Of a stretch of 64,000 bases of DNA, positions 24,800-32,321 are shown piece by piece; the first letter of the stretch is position 1, and each line of letters begins with the position of its first letter. Under the pieces are notes generated by a model. The model was not told where the DNA came from and did no database searches. It saw nothing but the letters and a program-made list of their open reading frames with translations. This stretch comes from Nocardioides sp. URHA0032 (GTDB lineage: Bacteria; Actinomycetota; Actinomycetes; Propionibacteriales; Nocardioidaceae). A program made the translations under genes and the position numbers. The stretch lies in the NCBI RefSeq assembly GCF_000620645.1, contig NZ_KK211159.1, positions 813,321-877,320 of the forward strand, read 5' to 3'.

Positions 24800-26005
24800 T
24801 CACACCTTCACCTGGCGGAAGATGCCGTACATCGCCGAGACCAGTGCGACCGCGACGAACCCGACGATCAGGCCCATCACGATGATGACGAGTGGCTCGA
24901 ACAACGCCGTGAGCTTGGCGATCTTGTAGTCGAGCTCGGTCTCGTAGTACTCGGCCGTGACGGCGAGCTGCGTGTCCAGAGACCCGGTGTCCTCGCCCAC
25001 CCGCAGCATCTGGATTGCCGTGCCCGGGAACAGCCCCGTCCGGCCGAGCGGGCCCGCGATCCCCTGGCCTTCGAGCATCTGCTCCGTGACCTCGCCGAGC
25101 CGCCTCATGTACACCCGGTTGCGCAGCGACGCCGTGGTCACCTCGAGCGCTTCCGTGAGGTTGACGCCGGCACTGACCATCGACGCGAGAACACGGCAGA
25201 ACCGCTCGACGAGGGCGTACTGGATGGTCGTCCCCAAGACCGGAATCCTCAGCAGAAGGGCGTCGCGTACGTACTTCCCACGGTAGAACCGAGTGACGAC
25301 GAGGTAGCCCAGCGCCACGGCGACGAACGCTGCCGCGAGCGCCCACCACCAGGCGCTCAGGAAGTCCGTCAGCCCGAGCAACATCCTGGTCGGCAGCGGC
25401 AGCGTGGCGTCGAGGTCGGCGAAGAAGTCCTTGAACTTCGGCAGCACGTAGATGGCGAGAACCAGCACCGTGACCAGCGACATCGCCGCGACGACGATGG
25501 GGTACATCAGTGCGGACTTGATCTTGCGCCGGGCGTCGAGGTCGCGCTCGATGTAGGTGGAGAGCCGAACGAGCACGGTGTCCAGCTCGCCGGTGAGCTC
25601 GGCCGAGCGCACGATCCCCCGGTAGAACTCGGGAAAGACCTTCGGGAACCTGTCCAGGCAGTCGGAGAACCGCTCGCCGCCGCGCAGACCGTCCTCGATC
25701 TCGTTCATCATCCGACGTACCGAGGAGTTCTCAGCCTCGGCGCTGATGGTGTGCACCGCGTCCAGGATCGGCAGGCCCGCGCGGAGGAAGGCCGCGATCT
25801 GGCGCGAGAGGTGCATGACCTCCTCGCGCTTGATGCGCGGTCCGGACAGCTCGTACTTCAGGAGGCTCTTCTTCTCGGTCACGCGGAGTCCGCGCACCTG
25901 GCGTCCGTAGAGCGCGACCTCGGCGTCCGAGCGATTTGCGGCCTTCTGCGTCCCCTTGACCTCCTGGCCCTCGAGGGTGACGCCGACGTAGGCGAACTTG
26001 GGCAT
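24800..26005 (-). CDS. pilC: Type IV pilus inner-membrane platform protein
   Basis: PilC/GspF family: a polytopic platform that passes pilin subunits from membrane to fibre under control of PilB and PilT. The 401-residue protein has two repeated T2SSF domains (about residues 65-190 and 265-390) with three membrane spans, and family motifs LSRQIAAFLRAGLPILDAV and LASMVSAGVNLTEALE. It follows pilB by 2 nt. Confidence 0.95.
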   Translation of the reverse strand: MPKFAYVGVTLEGQEVKGTQKAANRSDAEVALYGRQVRGLRVTEKKSLLKYELSGPRIKREEVMHLSRQIAAFLRAGLPILDAVHTISAEAENSSVRRMMNEIEDGLRGGERFSDCLDRFPKVFPEFYRGIVRSAELTGELDTVLVRLSTYIERDLDARRKIKSALMYPIVVAAMSLVTVLVLAIYVLPKFKDFFADLDATLPLPTRMLLGLTDFLSAWWWALAAAFVAVALGYLVVTRFYRGKYVRDALLLRIPVLGTTIQYALVERFCRVLASMVSAGVNLTEALEVTTASLRNRVYMRRLGEVTEQMLEGQGIAGPLGRTGLFPGTAIQMLRVGEDTGSLDTQLAVTAEYYETELDYKIAKLTALFEPLVIIVMGLIVGFVAVALVSAMYGIFRQVKV

Positions 26006-26007
26006 GA

Positions 26008-27753
26008 TCAGACTCCTGCCACGTAGATGGAACGCATGACTTCTGCAGCGGTGGTCGTCCCGTCACGGACGAGGCGAACGGCCTGCTCCTGGAGGGTGCG
26101 CATGCCTTGGCTGCACGCCAGCTTCCGCATCTCGTCGTGGGGTGCGCGGTCGACGATCAGCTCGCGGACCTCGTCGGTGACCGTCAACAGCTCGTACACG
26201 CCGATCCGTTCGAGGTAGCCGGTGTGCGCACAGAAGTGGCAGCCGACGCCGTGCCGGTATCCGTCGGCCGGCTCCCCCGAGCTCCCGAAGCTCCGCAGGA
26301 ACGCGAGCTCCTCGGGCGAGGGCGAGTACGGCTCCAAGCAGCTCGTGCAGCTGCGTCGCACCAGGCGCTGGGCGACCACCGCGGTCACCGAGGATGCGAT
26401 CAGGAAGGGCTCGATCCCCATGTCCAGGAGGCGGTACATCGCCGAGACCGCCTCGGTGGCGTGCAGTGACGACAGGACCAGGTGGCCCGTAAGCGCGGAC
26501 TGGACGGCGATCCGTGCCGTGTCGACGTCGCGGATCTCGCCCACGAGGATGACGTCGGGATCCTGCCGCAGGATGGACCTGAGGCCGCCGGAGAACGTCA
26601 CGCCGGCCTGCTCGTTGATCTGGATCTGGTTGATCGAGTCGAACGTGTACTCGACCGGGTCCTCGATCGTCATGATGTTCCGGTCGGGCGTGTCCAGCTC
26701 GCCCAGCGATGCGTACAGCGTCGTGGTCTTGCCGCCGCCGGTCGGCCCGGAGCAGATGACCATCCCGTACGGCGAGTGGATCAGCCGGCTGTACCGGGTG
26801 GCCGTGTCGGGCTGCATGCCGAGCTGCTGGAGGAGAAGCAGTGAGCGGGACTTGTCGAGCAGCCGCATCACGACCTTCTCACCGCCAACGACAGCAGTGC
26901 TGGACACGCGGATGTCGACCTCCCTTCCCTCGACATCCATCGAGATCTGACCGTCCTGCGCCCGGCGCCGCTCGACGATGTTCATTCCACCGAGGATCTT
27001 GATCCGGCTGACGATCGCCGGCCCGATCGAGCCCGGCAGGTCCAGCACGTCCGTGAGCGAGCCGTCGATGCGGAAGCGGACCCGAACGCGGTCGCCCGCA
27101 GGCTCGATGTGGATGTCGGAGGCGCGGTCGCGCAGCCCCTGGGTGATGACCTTCTGCACGACTTGGACGACCGGGGCGTCCTCGTTGACCTGGGCGGCCT
27201 CGAGCTTGTCGGCCTCACGTCGTAGTCCGTCGCGCGCCTCGAACGCCTGGATGTGGCCGGTGACCTCGCTGGTGGCCCGGTACTCGGTGTCGAGCGCACG
27301 GTCCAGAGCCACGTGCGTGGTCACGGCGGCGTCGACCGGTCGCCCGAGAGCTGCCGCGACCTCGGCGACGTGGTCCGGCGAGGGGTCGACGAGCGCCACG
27401 ACGATCCGGTCGTCCACCATGCTGATCGGCACTGCGCGCAGGGCTCTGGCGAGGTCCTGCGGCAGCAGGGCGACCGCCTCCGCGTCAGGATCGGTGCGCC
27501 TGAAGTCGACCTCTTCGACCTGGTAGTGCTGGGCCAGCACCCGAGCGAGCTCGTCGTCGCTGATGATCCCGGCACTGATCAGACTCTCGGCCAGAGTGCC
27601 GCCCGGCTCGGCGCTGCGCGCGCCCTCGACCTGGTACGGCTCCAGCCGACGCGATGCGACCAGGACGCCGGCGAGGCGCTCGTCGGCGGCGGCGCTCTTC
27701 GACAACGTGAGGGTTGTCGGTTCCTCGCCCCGGTGGCGGGTGCGCATCTTCAT
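26008..27753 (-). CDS. pilB: Type IV pilus extension ATPase (GspE/PilB family)
   Basis: PilB powers pilin polymerisation. The 581-residue protein has an N-terminal MshEN-type domain (about 25-150; in related ATPases this binds c-di-GMP, not tested here), then the ATPase with Walker A GPTGGGKTTT (336-345), the Asp box, Walker B (RQDPDVILVGEIRD) and His box (TGHLVLSSLHATEA). A tetracysteine zinc motif (CTSC...CHFC) lies near residues 470-505. ATG starts at codons 1 and 3. It follows pilT by 4 nt. Confidence 0.95.
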   Translation of the reverse strand: MKMRTRHRGEEPTTLTLSKSAAADERLAGVLVASRRLEPYQVEGARSAEPGGTLAESLISAGIISDDELARVLAQHYQVEEVDFRRTDPDAEAVALLPQDLARALRAVPISMVDDRIVVALVDPSPDHVAEVAAALGRPVDAAVTTHVALDRALDTEYRATSEVTGHIQAFEARDGLRREADKLEAAQVNEDAPVVQVVQKVITQGLRDRASDIHIEPAGDRVRVRFRIDGSLTDVLDLPGSIGPAIVSRIKILGGMNIVERRRAQDGQISMDVEGREVDIRVSSTAVVGGEKVVMRLLDKSRSLLLLQQLGMQPDTATRYSRLIHSPYGMVICSGPTGGGKTTTLYASLGELDTPDRNIMTIEDPVEYTFDSINQIQINEQAGVTFSGGLRSILRQDPDVILVGEIRDVDTARIAVQSALTGHLVLSSLHATEAVSAMYRLLDMGIEPFLIASSVTAVVAQRLVRRSCTSCLEPYSPSPEELAFLRSFGSSGEPADGYRHGVGCHFCAHTGYLERIGVYELLTVTDEVRELIVDRAPHDEMRKLACSQGMRTLQEQAVRLVRDGTTTAAEVMRSIYVAGV

Positions 27754-27757
27754 CTCG

Positions 27758-28858
27758 TCACGCCCTCGCCATGGATGCGAGCCGCGGTCGGGTCTCGATG
27801 TCCTTCGGGTAGAGACTCCGAGCGACCGCGTCCGCCTCGGTGACGGTGCCGTCCTGGACCAGCCGCGAGAGGGACTGCTCCAGGGTGACCATGCCGTCCT
27901 GGGCCCCGGTGATCAGCGAGTTCCGCAGCTGGTGGGTCTTGCCCTCCTTGATGAGGTTGCGCACCGCCGGCGTGGCCGTGAGGACCTCGTACGCCGCGGT
28001 CATGCCACCCCCGATCTTCGGGATCAGCCGCTGGTAGACCACGCAGCTGAGCGCCGCGGCCAGCTGGACCCGGATCTGGGCCTGCTGCTCGGCAGGGAAG
28101 ACGTCGATCATGCGGCCGATCGACTGGGCGGTGTCATTGGTGTGCAGGGTGGCGAAGACGAGGTGCCCGGTCTCCGCGACGGTGAGGGCGAACCGGATGG
28201 ACTCCAGGTCGCGCATCTCACCGACGAGCAGCACGTCGGGGTCCTCGCGGAGGACGCTGCGCAGCGCGTCGGGGAAGTTGGCGGTGTCGGTGCCGACCTC
28301 GCGCTGGTTGACGGCCGACATCTTGTGGTCGTGGACGTACTCGATCGGGTCCTCGATGGTGATGATGTGGCAGCCGCGGTTGCTGTTGATCACGTCGACC
28401 AGCGAGGCAAGCGTCGTGGACTTGCCGGAGCCGGTCGGGCCGGTCATCAGGATCAGGCCTTGGTGCCGCAGGGCCAGGTCCCGCAGCACTTGCGGCAACC
28501 CGAGCTCGTCCGGCGACGGGATCGAGCGCGGGATCATCCGCAGCGCCACCGCGGTCAGTCCGCGTTGGGTGAACGCGTTGCCGCGGATGCGGGCGTTCTC
28601 GCGCCACGAGAAGGAGAAGTCGTACTCGTGGCTGGCGTCCCAGGCGTCGGTCTGGTCCGGCGTCAGCACTTCGGCGAGCAGCGCATTGGTGTCCTCCGCC
28701 GAGAGCGCAGACGCTCCCGGTACTGGAGTCAAGGTGCCGTCGACCCGGAGCATGGGCGGGAGGCCGACGGAGAGGAGCAGGTCGGTGCCACTGGCCTGCC
28801 AGAGGTTCGCGAGCAGCCCGTCGATCCGGCTGCCGATGCGGTGAACGTTGGTGTGCAT
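27758..28858 (-). CDS. pilT: Type IV pilus retraction ATPase
   Basis: PilT depolymerises the pilus and drives retraction, as in twitching and DNA uptake. The 366-residue protein has Walker A GPTGSGKST (140-148), the Asp box ITIEDPIEYVHDH, Walker B REDPDVLLVGEMRD, His box TGHLVFATLHTNDTAQ, and VRNLIKEGKTHQL in the place of the PilT-specific AIRNLIRE motif. Its presence implies a dynamic pilus, not a static pseudopilus. It is separated from pilA by a 96-nt gap with a strong hairpin. Confidence 0.94.
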   Translation of the reverse strand: MHTNVHRIGSRIDGLLANLWQASGTDLLLSVGLPPMLRVDGTLTPVPGASALSAEDTNALLAEVLTPDQTDAWDASHEYDFSFSWRENARIRGNAFTQRGLTAVALRMIPRSIPSPDELGLPQVLRDLALRHQGLILMTGPTGSGKSTTLASLVDVINSNRGCHIITIEDPIEYVHDHKMSAVNQREVGTDTANFPDALRSVLREDPDVLLVGEMRDLESIRFALTVAETGHLVFATLHTNDTAQSIGRMIDVFPAEQQAQIRVQLAAALSCVVYQRLIPKIGGGMTAAYEVLTATPAVRNLIKEGKTHQLRNSLITGAQDGMVTLEQSLSRLVQDGTVTEADAVARSLYPKDIETRPRLASMARA

Positions 28859-28910
28859 GATGCGGGCCCCTCGGGATCGTGACGAAGGTGAAGCGGAGAT
28901 GGTTGCTGAT

Positions 28911-28941
28911 GGGAGGGCCGCAGGGATGCTGCGGCCCTCCC
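28911..28941 (-). terminator. Hairpin between pilA and pilT
   Basis: A perfect 13-bp stem (GGGAGGGCCGCAG and its complement) with a 5-nt loop begins 14 nt after the pilA stop. There is no T-tract. It could end or attenuate the abundant pilA message, or protect its 3' end, letting pilT onward be expressed at a lower level. Confidence 0.65.
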
Positions 28942-28954
28942 GTCAGGCTCACAA

Positions 28955-29299
28955 TCAGACGGTGCAGCCGGTGGCCAGGCCGGTGGTCCCGTCGATCGGG
29001 GTGGTGGTGGTCATTCCGTCGGGAAGGCTCTTCAGGTACTTGGCGGTGACCAGGGCCTGGACGGTGGCCGGGTAGTTGCCGTTCTTGGCGTTCCACGCCT
29101 CGGCAGCGGTCGAGACGGTCTTGCAGCTAGTCGCCTTCGCCGTGTCAGTCGCGTCCTGCCGGAAGGTGCCGACGCCGAACACGACGATGGCGGCCAGGAT
29201 GCCGAGGACGGTGATGACGATCAGGAGCTCGATGAGAGTGAAGCCGCCCTCGTTGTTCTTCCGGAGCTGACGGCTACGAGCGATTGCGTTGTTGAGCAT
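28955..29299 (-). CDS. pilA: Major type IV pilin
   Basis: The 114-residue prepilin has an 19-residue positively charged leader ending NNEGG, then FTLIELLIVITVLGILAAIVV with Glu5 of the mature protein intact (Glu24). The short globular domain has two cysteines (TSCKT and the final TGCTV), a possible C-terminal disulfide loop as in classical pilins. AAAGGA lies 7 nt before the ATG. It is first in the pilus gene order and has its own 5' region and a hairpin after its stop, both consistent with high expression. Confidence 0.93.
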   Translation of the reverse strand: MLNNAIARSRQLRKNNEGGFTLIELLIVITVLGILAAIVVFGVGTFRQDATDTAKATSCKTVSTAAEAWNAKNGNYPATVQALVTAKYLKSLPDGMTTTTPIDGTTGLATGCTV

Positions 29300-29332
29300 G
29301 ATGGATTCCTTTGCCTGGATGAATGTGATGGG

Positions 29333-29354
29333 CAGCCCCCGAGCGCCGGGGCTG
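29333..29354 (-). promoter_or_regulatory. Hairpin in the pilA 5' region
   Basis: CAGCCCC and GGGGCTG form a 7-bp stem with an 8-nt loop, 34 nt upstream of the pilA ATG. No clear -10 hexamer was found between it and the gene, so it may lie in the untranslated leader. Confidence 0.35.
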
Positions 29355-29416
29355 AGTGGATCGCGAACCGTCCCGGCGGTGGGGGCTTCCACGGCCGCGT
29401 ATCCCCAATTCCGGTG

Positions 29417-29560
29417 ATGGAGGAGGTCTGGGGACCGGTTACTGGTCCAGACGTCCAGAGCCGTTGCGGGCCGCCGGCTCAGCGGGTGTGCCTCACCCCG
29501 GACGGCACCTGGCTGGCACGCATCCCAGCGGACCGGCGCGCCGACCCGGAGCGCCAGTGA
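29417..29560 (+). CDS. Small hypothetical protein (47 aa)
   Basis: An ATG opens a 47-residue frame, MEEVWGPVTGP... to LARIPADRRADPERQ. The end TPDGTWLARIPADRRADP looks like genuine coding sequence rather than noise. Its TGA overlaps the GTG of the next gene (GTGA), the coupling seen throughout this genome. There is no recognised domain. It is divergent from pilA. Confidence 0.45.
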   Translation: MEEVWGPVTGPDVQSRCGPPAQRVCLTPDGTWLARIPADRRADPERQ

Positions 29561-29919
29561 CGAGCAACGAGATCGAGATCGCCGTGGCCGTTTCCGCCAC
29601 GGCGCCCGCGGGTACTCCACAGCTCATGGGCGCAGACCCAGCACTCATCCGCATGCTCCGCGCGGGCCGCGACGAAGGCCGCGATCTCGAGGAAGCGCTG
29701 GAGTGGCTCGCACGCACGTTCGGCCGTCACTCGTCCGCGGCCCGGGTCGGAGCGCACGTCACCTGCCGCGAGGCCAACGTCATCGCGTACGTGCTGGCCG
29801 CCGGCCGGCACCTCGATGCCGCGGTCGTCTGGCTCGACGGGCACGCTGCGAGCGACACCGAGGAGGACACCCACGGGCGTCCGGGATTCGACGCGGCCCG
29901 CTACATCACCGGTCGCTGA
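29557..29919 (+). CDS. Hypothetical protein (120 aa)
   Basis: A GTG within the stop of the 47-aa frame starts a 120-residue acidic protein. It is largely helical, with ALIRMLRAGRDEGRDLEEALEWLARTF and CREANVIAYVLAAGRHLDAAVVWLDGHA, and ends in a charged tail. No membrane segment or signal peptide was seen. I do not recognise a family. It is divergent from pilA, but a link to pili is only positional. Confidence 0.55.
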   Translation: MTSNEIEIAVAVSATAPAGTPQLMGADPALIRMLRAGRDEGRDLEEALEWLARTFGRHSSAARVGAHVTCREANVIAYVLAAGRHLDAAVVWLDGHAASDTEEDTHGRPGFDAARYITGR

Positions 29920-30202
29920 GCCGTCGGCTGGCGCGGCTCGCCTCAGCGTCGGACACTGAGCCTGGGTCCCGTCCACGTCGCGACGCGGGCAGCGTGCGCT
30001 CCCGTCCCGACCCGCGGGCCGGGGGTAGAGGTCGCACTCCCCCAGAGACGGAGACACCCTGGGACCCTTCTCGGATCTGTAGCGGTGTCGGCGCAAGGAG
30101 GGCTCGGAGCGCGTCTCCGGGCCCTTCTCGCACGCCCGAGGGCCGCGGCACCACGCGTCGTTCAGATCGTCGCGGGCGGGCGTCATGTGAGCGCGAAATT
30201 TG
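29920..30202. other. Non-coding stretch with a repeated GC-rich motif
   Basis: I see no convincing gene here. The opposite-strand open frame has no ribosome-binding site or recognisable domain. The segment holds the first copy of a direct repeat (30091-30138) and a related fragment GGGACCCTTCTCGG at 30061. Confidence 0.45.
30091..30138. repeat. Direct repeat, copy 1
   Basis: The core GGAGCGCGTCTCCGGGC followed by CCTTCTCGCAC reappears at 30514-30557 with a G for C and two extra Cs. The two copies flank the 57-aa gene and its promoter. Confidence 0.5.
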
Positions 30203-30231
30203 CTGACAACAGGTCGGCAATGCCCTAGCCT
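30203..30231 (+). promoter_or_regulatory. Vegetative sigma-factor-type promoter
   Basis: CTGACA (30203-30208) and TAGCCT (30226-30231) are separated by exactly 17 nt. They match -35 TTGACA at 5 of 6 and the actinobacterial -10 pattern TANNNT. The predicted start near 30238 gives a leader of about 85 nt before the ATG at 30324. Confidence 0.6.
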
Positions 30232-30323
30232 CCCTGCGGACGGCTTCCCCGCCCTCGGCGTGATCCAGGGTTCCCGCCGCGCCCAAACATCGTCACGCGA
30301 GAACAAGCGGGGTTCGCACGCTC

Positions 30324-30497
30324 ATGGACACGATCCGCATCCTGACCATCTCGGACTCAGCCCCGGTCGCTGTGCTCGACAAGGTGCTCACTGCCGCCGA
30401 AGATGCCCTCGAGGCAGCCGGCGCTCAGCGCATCTGGGTCGAACGTGACTCGATGGCGCTTGCCGTGATGGCTCAGCTCCCCCCCGCAAAGCGCTGA
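30324..30497 (+). CDS. Small hypothetical protein (57 aa)
   Basis: The frame MDTIRILTISDSAPVAVLDK... to LAVMAQLPPAKR encodes 57 residues, with a beta strand, an amphipathic helix (KVLTAAEDALEAAG) and a second strand (RIWVERDS). A good promoter lies upstream and a strong hairpin downstream, so it looks like an independent transcription unit. No family is recognised. Lower G+C at some third positions than its neighbours makes recent arrival possible. Confidence 0.6.
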   Translation: MDTIRILTISDSAPVAVLDKVLTAAEDALEAAGAQRIWVERDSMALAVMAQLPPAKR

Positions 30498-30513
30498 AGC
30501 GCCGCGTTGGGCA

Positions 30514-30557
30514 CACGCAGGGGCGGGGAGCGCGTGTCCGGGCCCCTTCTCGCACCC
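30514..30557. repeat. Direct repeat, copy 2
   Basis: This is the second copy of the GGAGCGCGT-TCCGGGC-CCTTCTCGCAC motif. It starts 17 nt after the stop of the 57-aa gene. Confidence 0.5.
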
Positions 30558-30575
30558 CAGCCGGTCAACAACGGC

Positions 30576-30615
30576 CACGACGCCGCGAACTCCGTGTGGG
30601 GTTCGCGGCGTCGTG
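30576..30615. terminator. Strong hairpin between convergent genes
   Basis: A perfect 15-bp stem, CACGACGCCGCGAAC and its complement, with a 10-nt loop. It lies between the ends of the 57-aa gene (+) and the DUF4352-like gene (-), so it can terminate both. Confidence 0.75.
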
Positions 30616-30650
30616 CTGTGCGTCAGCCCGGGACGGACTAGGCGGGGCGG

Positions 30651-31382
30651 TCAGGCGGCGGGGACGGTGATGTAGAGCTCCGGGGTGACCGAGTCGAGGA
30701 TGAGGCGTCCGCCGTCGTCGGGCAAGTCGCTGGAGTCGCAGCCCTGGACGAACTGGCCCGGGTCGATGGTGTCGGAAGGCAGGGAGTCGTCGAGGCAGAA
30801 CACGCCGGCGAAGTCGAGGACCTGACCGTCGTCGGTCTCGAAGTGGGAGTTGGTTGTCGGGCTGGCCGGGGTGTCGCCGGTGTTCTCGACCTTGAGCCGA
30901 TAAGACAGGTTGCGGGTCAGTGTCTCGTCCGCGGCGGCCTTGTTCTTGAGCTCGCTGCTGAGCAGCGTGTAGGTCATCGTGCCGTCGTAGGTCTGGACCT
31001 CGACAGGGGTGTTCTCGGTCAGCTCGACCGGGTCCGGGGCGTCCCCGCCCTCCGTCGTACCGCCGTCGCTGCCGGTGGAACTGTCACCGAGGTCGCCAAG
31101 ACCGGAGAACGCTTCTTCGATTCCGGTCTTGATGCGGTGGTCCTCGTAGGCCATCCCGGCATAGAAGGTCAGCGCGAGCACGATGAGGGCGCCGAGCGCT
31201 GCTACGACCCATCTGAGCGGCACGCTGCGCCCCGACGACGACCCCGCAGGCTGACTTCCGGCAGGTGCGCTGGGTGGGATGTTGGTGGGTGGGATGCTGC
31301 CGGGTGGTCCCGACGTAGGCGTCTGGTCGCGTACAGGCGACTGGTCGTGCTCGTCTGGCTGATGGGTGCGTCGGTCGCTCAT
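30651..31382 (-). CDS. Single-pass membrane protein with DUF4352-like extracellular domain
   Basis: The 243-residue protein has a Pro-rich cytoplasmic tail (1-52), one membrane helix (WVVAALGALIVLALTFYAGMAY, about 57-80), a Ser/Gly/Asp-rich linker and a C-terminal beta domain. In the beta domain, TPVEVQTYDGTMTYTLLSSEL and YRLKVENTGDTPASPTTNSHFETDDG resemble the immunoglobulin-like DUF4352 fold. The ATG at 31382 has GAGAGGA 5 nt upstream; the frame upstream is not needed. The function is unknown. Confidence 0.75.
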   Translation of the reverse strand: MSDRRTHQPDEHDQSPVRDQTPTSGPPGSIPPTNIPPSAPAGSQPAGSSSGRSVPLRWVVAALGALIVLALTFYAGMAYEDHRIKTGIEEAFSGLGDLGDSSTGSDGGTTEGGDAPDPVELTENTPVEVQTYDGTMTYTLLSSELKNKAAADETLTRNLSYRLKVENTGDTPASPTTNSHFETDDGQVLDFAGVFCLDDSLPSDTIDPGQFVQGCDSSDLPDDGGRLILDSVTPELYITVPAA

Positions 31383-31557
31383 CAGGTCCTCTCCGGTGTC
31401 GACGGACAGTGCTCCCTCACCGGCAGCCCCGTGCCCACCCGTCTGGGGAGCCATTCCTTCGCGCGGCTCGACTCAGGCCACCTGTTGTGGAGCAGGCGTG
31501 GGGCAGGTTTGTGGGTTGGCCGGACTCTGGGCCCACCCGCAGACCCCCAAATGAACA

Positions 31558-31589
31558 ACACCCGGACCTGCATTCGCAGGTCCGGGTGT
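31558..31589 (-). terminator. Terminator hairpin downstream of tRNA-Pro
   Basis: A perfect 14-bp stem (ACACCCGGACCTGC and complement) with a 4-nt loop lies 26 nt past the tRNA 3' end on the minus strand, followed by TTGTTCATTT. This is the clearest intrinsic-type terminator in the window. Confidence 0.8.
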
Positions 31590-31615
31590 CGCCGATGTCC
31601 TGAGACATCACACGG

Positions 31616-31689
<74 letters not shown>

Positions 31690-31758
31690 AACAGCCCCTC
31701 ATCGGGGCCGCGTGAACACTATCGCAGCGGGCCGCACTCGCTGGAATCGGGTCAGCGC

Positions 31759-32283
31759 TCAGCCCATCGACTTCTGGCCGTCGATCGTCTCGCGGAGGAT
31801 GTCGGCGTGGCCGGCATGCTGGGCGGTCTCGGCCACGATGTGGACGAAGGCGCGCCGGGCCGACCAGGAGGCGCCGGGTTCGAACCACGGCGCGGCCGGC
31901 AGCGGGTGGCGGCTGTCGAGGTCGACGGTGCACACCAGCTCGTCGGTGGCGGCCGCGACCTCGTCGTACTCCTCCAGCAGGCCGTCGAGGGTCTCGTCGT
32001 CGAGCATCCGGAAGCCGTCCCGGTACGCCAGCACCTCGGCGGGCGGGTTGCTCCAGTCGATGTTCGCCCAGTCGACGTCCGGCTGCTCCGCCGGCCCGTG
32101 CACGACGAAGCCGGCCCAGTTCTTCTCGACCGCGGCCACGTGCTTGACCAGCCCGCCGAGCGAGAGCTCACTGACGGTCGGACGGGAGCGGGCGGCCTCG
32201 TCGGTGAGGCCACGGACGGTGAACCGGAACAGCTCCCGGTGCTTGCGGAGGAGGTCGAGGAGGTCGTCGCGTTCAGTGGTCAT
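31759..32283 (-). CDS. DinB-family (DUF664-type) protein
   Basis: A 174-residue four-helix-bundle protein of the DinB/mycothiol-dependent enzyme superfamily. The expected metal-ligand histidines are seen in LVKHVAAVEKNW, AFVHIVAETAQHAGHADILRE (HAGHAD) and nearby. Such proteins often act as thiol-dependent transferases, but many are uncharacterised. TAGGCT lies 6 nt before the ATG, suggesting a leaderless transcript. Confidence 0.85.
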   Translation of the reverse strand: MTTERDDLLDLLRKHRELFRFTVRGLTDEAARSRPTVSELSLGGLVKHVAAVEKNWAGFVVHGPAEQPDVDWANIDWSNPPAEVLAYRDGFRMLDDETLDGLLEEYDEVAAATDELVCTVDLDSRHPLPAAPWFEPGASWSARRAFVHIVAETAQHAGHADILRETIDGQKSMG

Positions 32284-32321
32284 GCGACCAGCCTAGGAAG
32301 TCATCCGGCCAGTTCCTGACC

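Noticed and set aside
29906..30286. A 126-codon minus-strand frame
   Set aside because: It is Arg/Pro-rich with no ribosome-binding site or domain, and it runs over the promoter of the 57-aa gene and the repeat.
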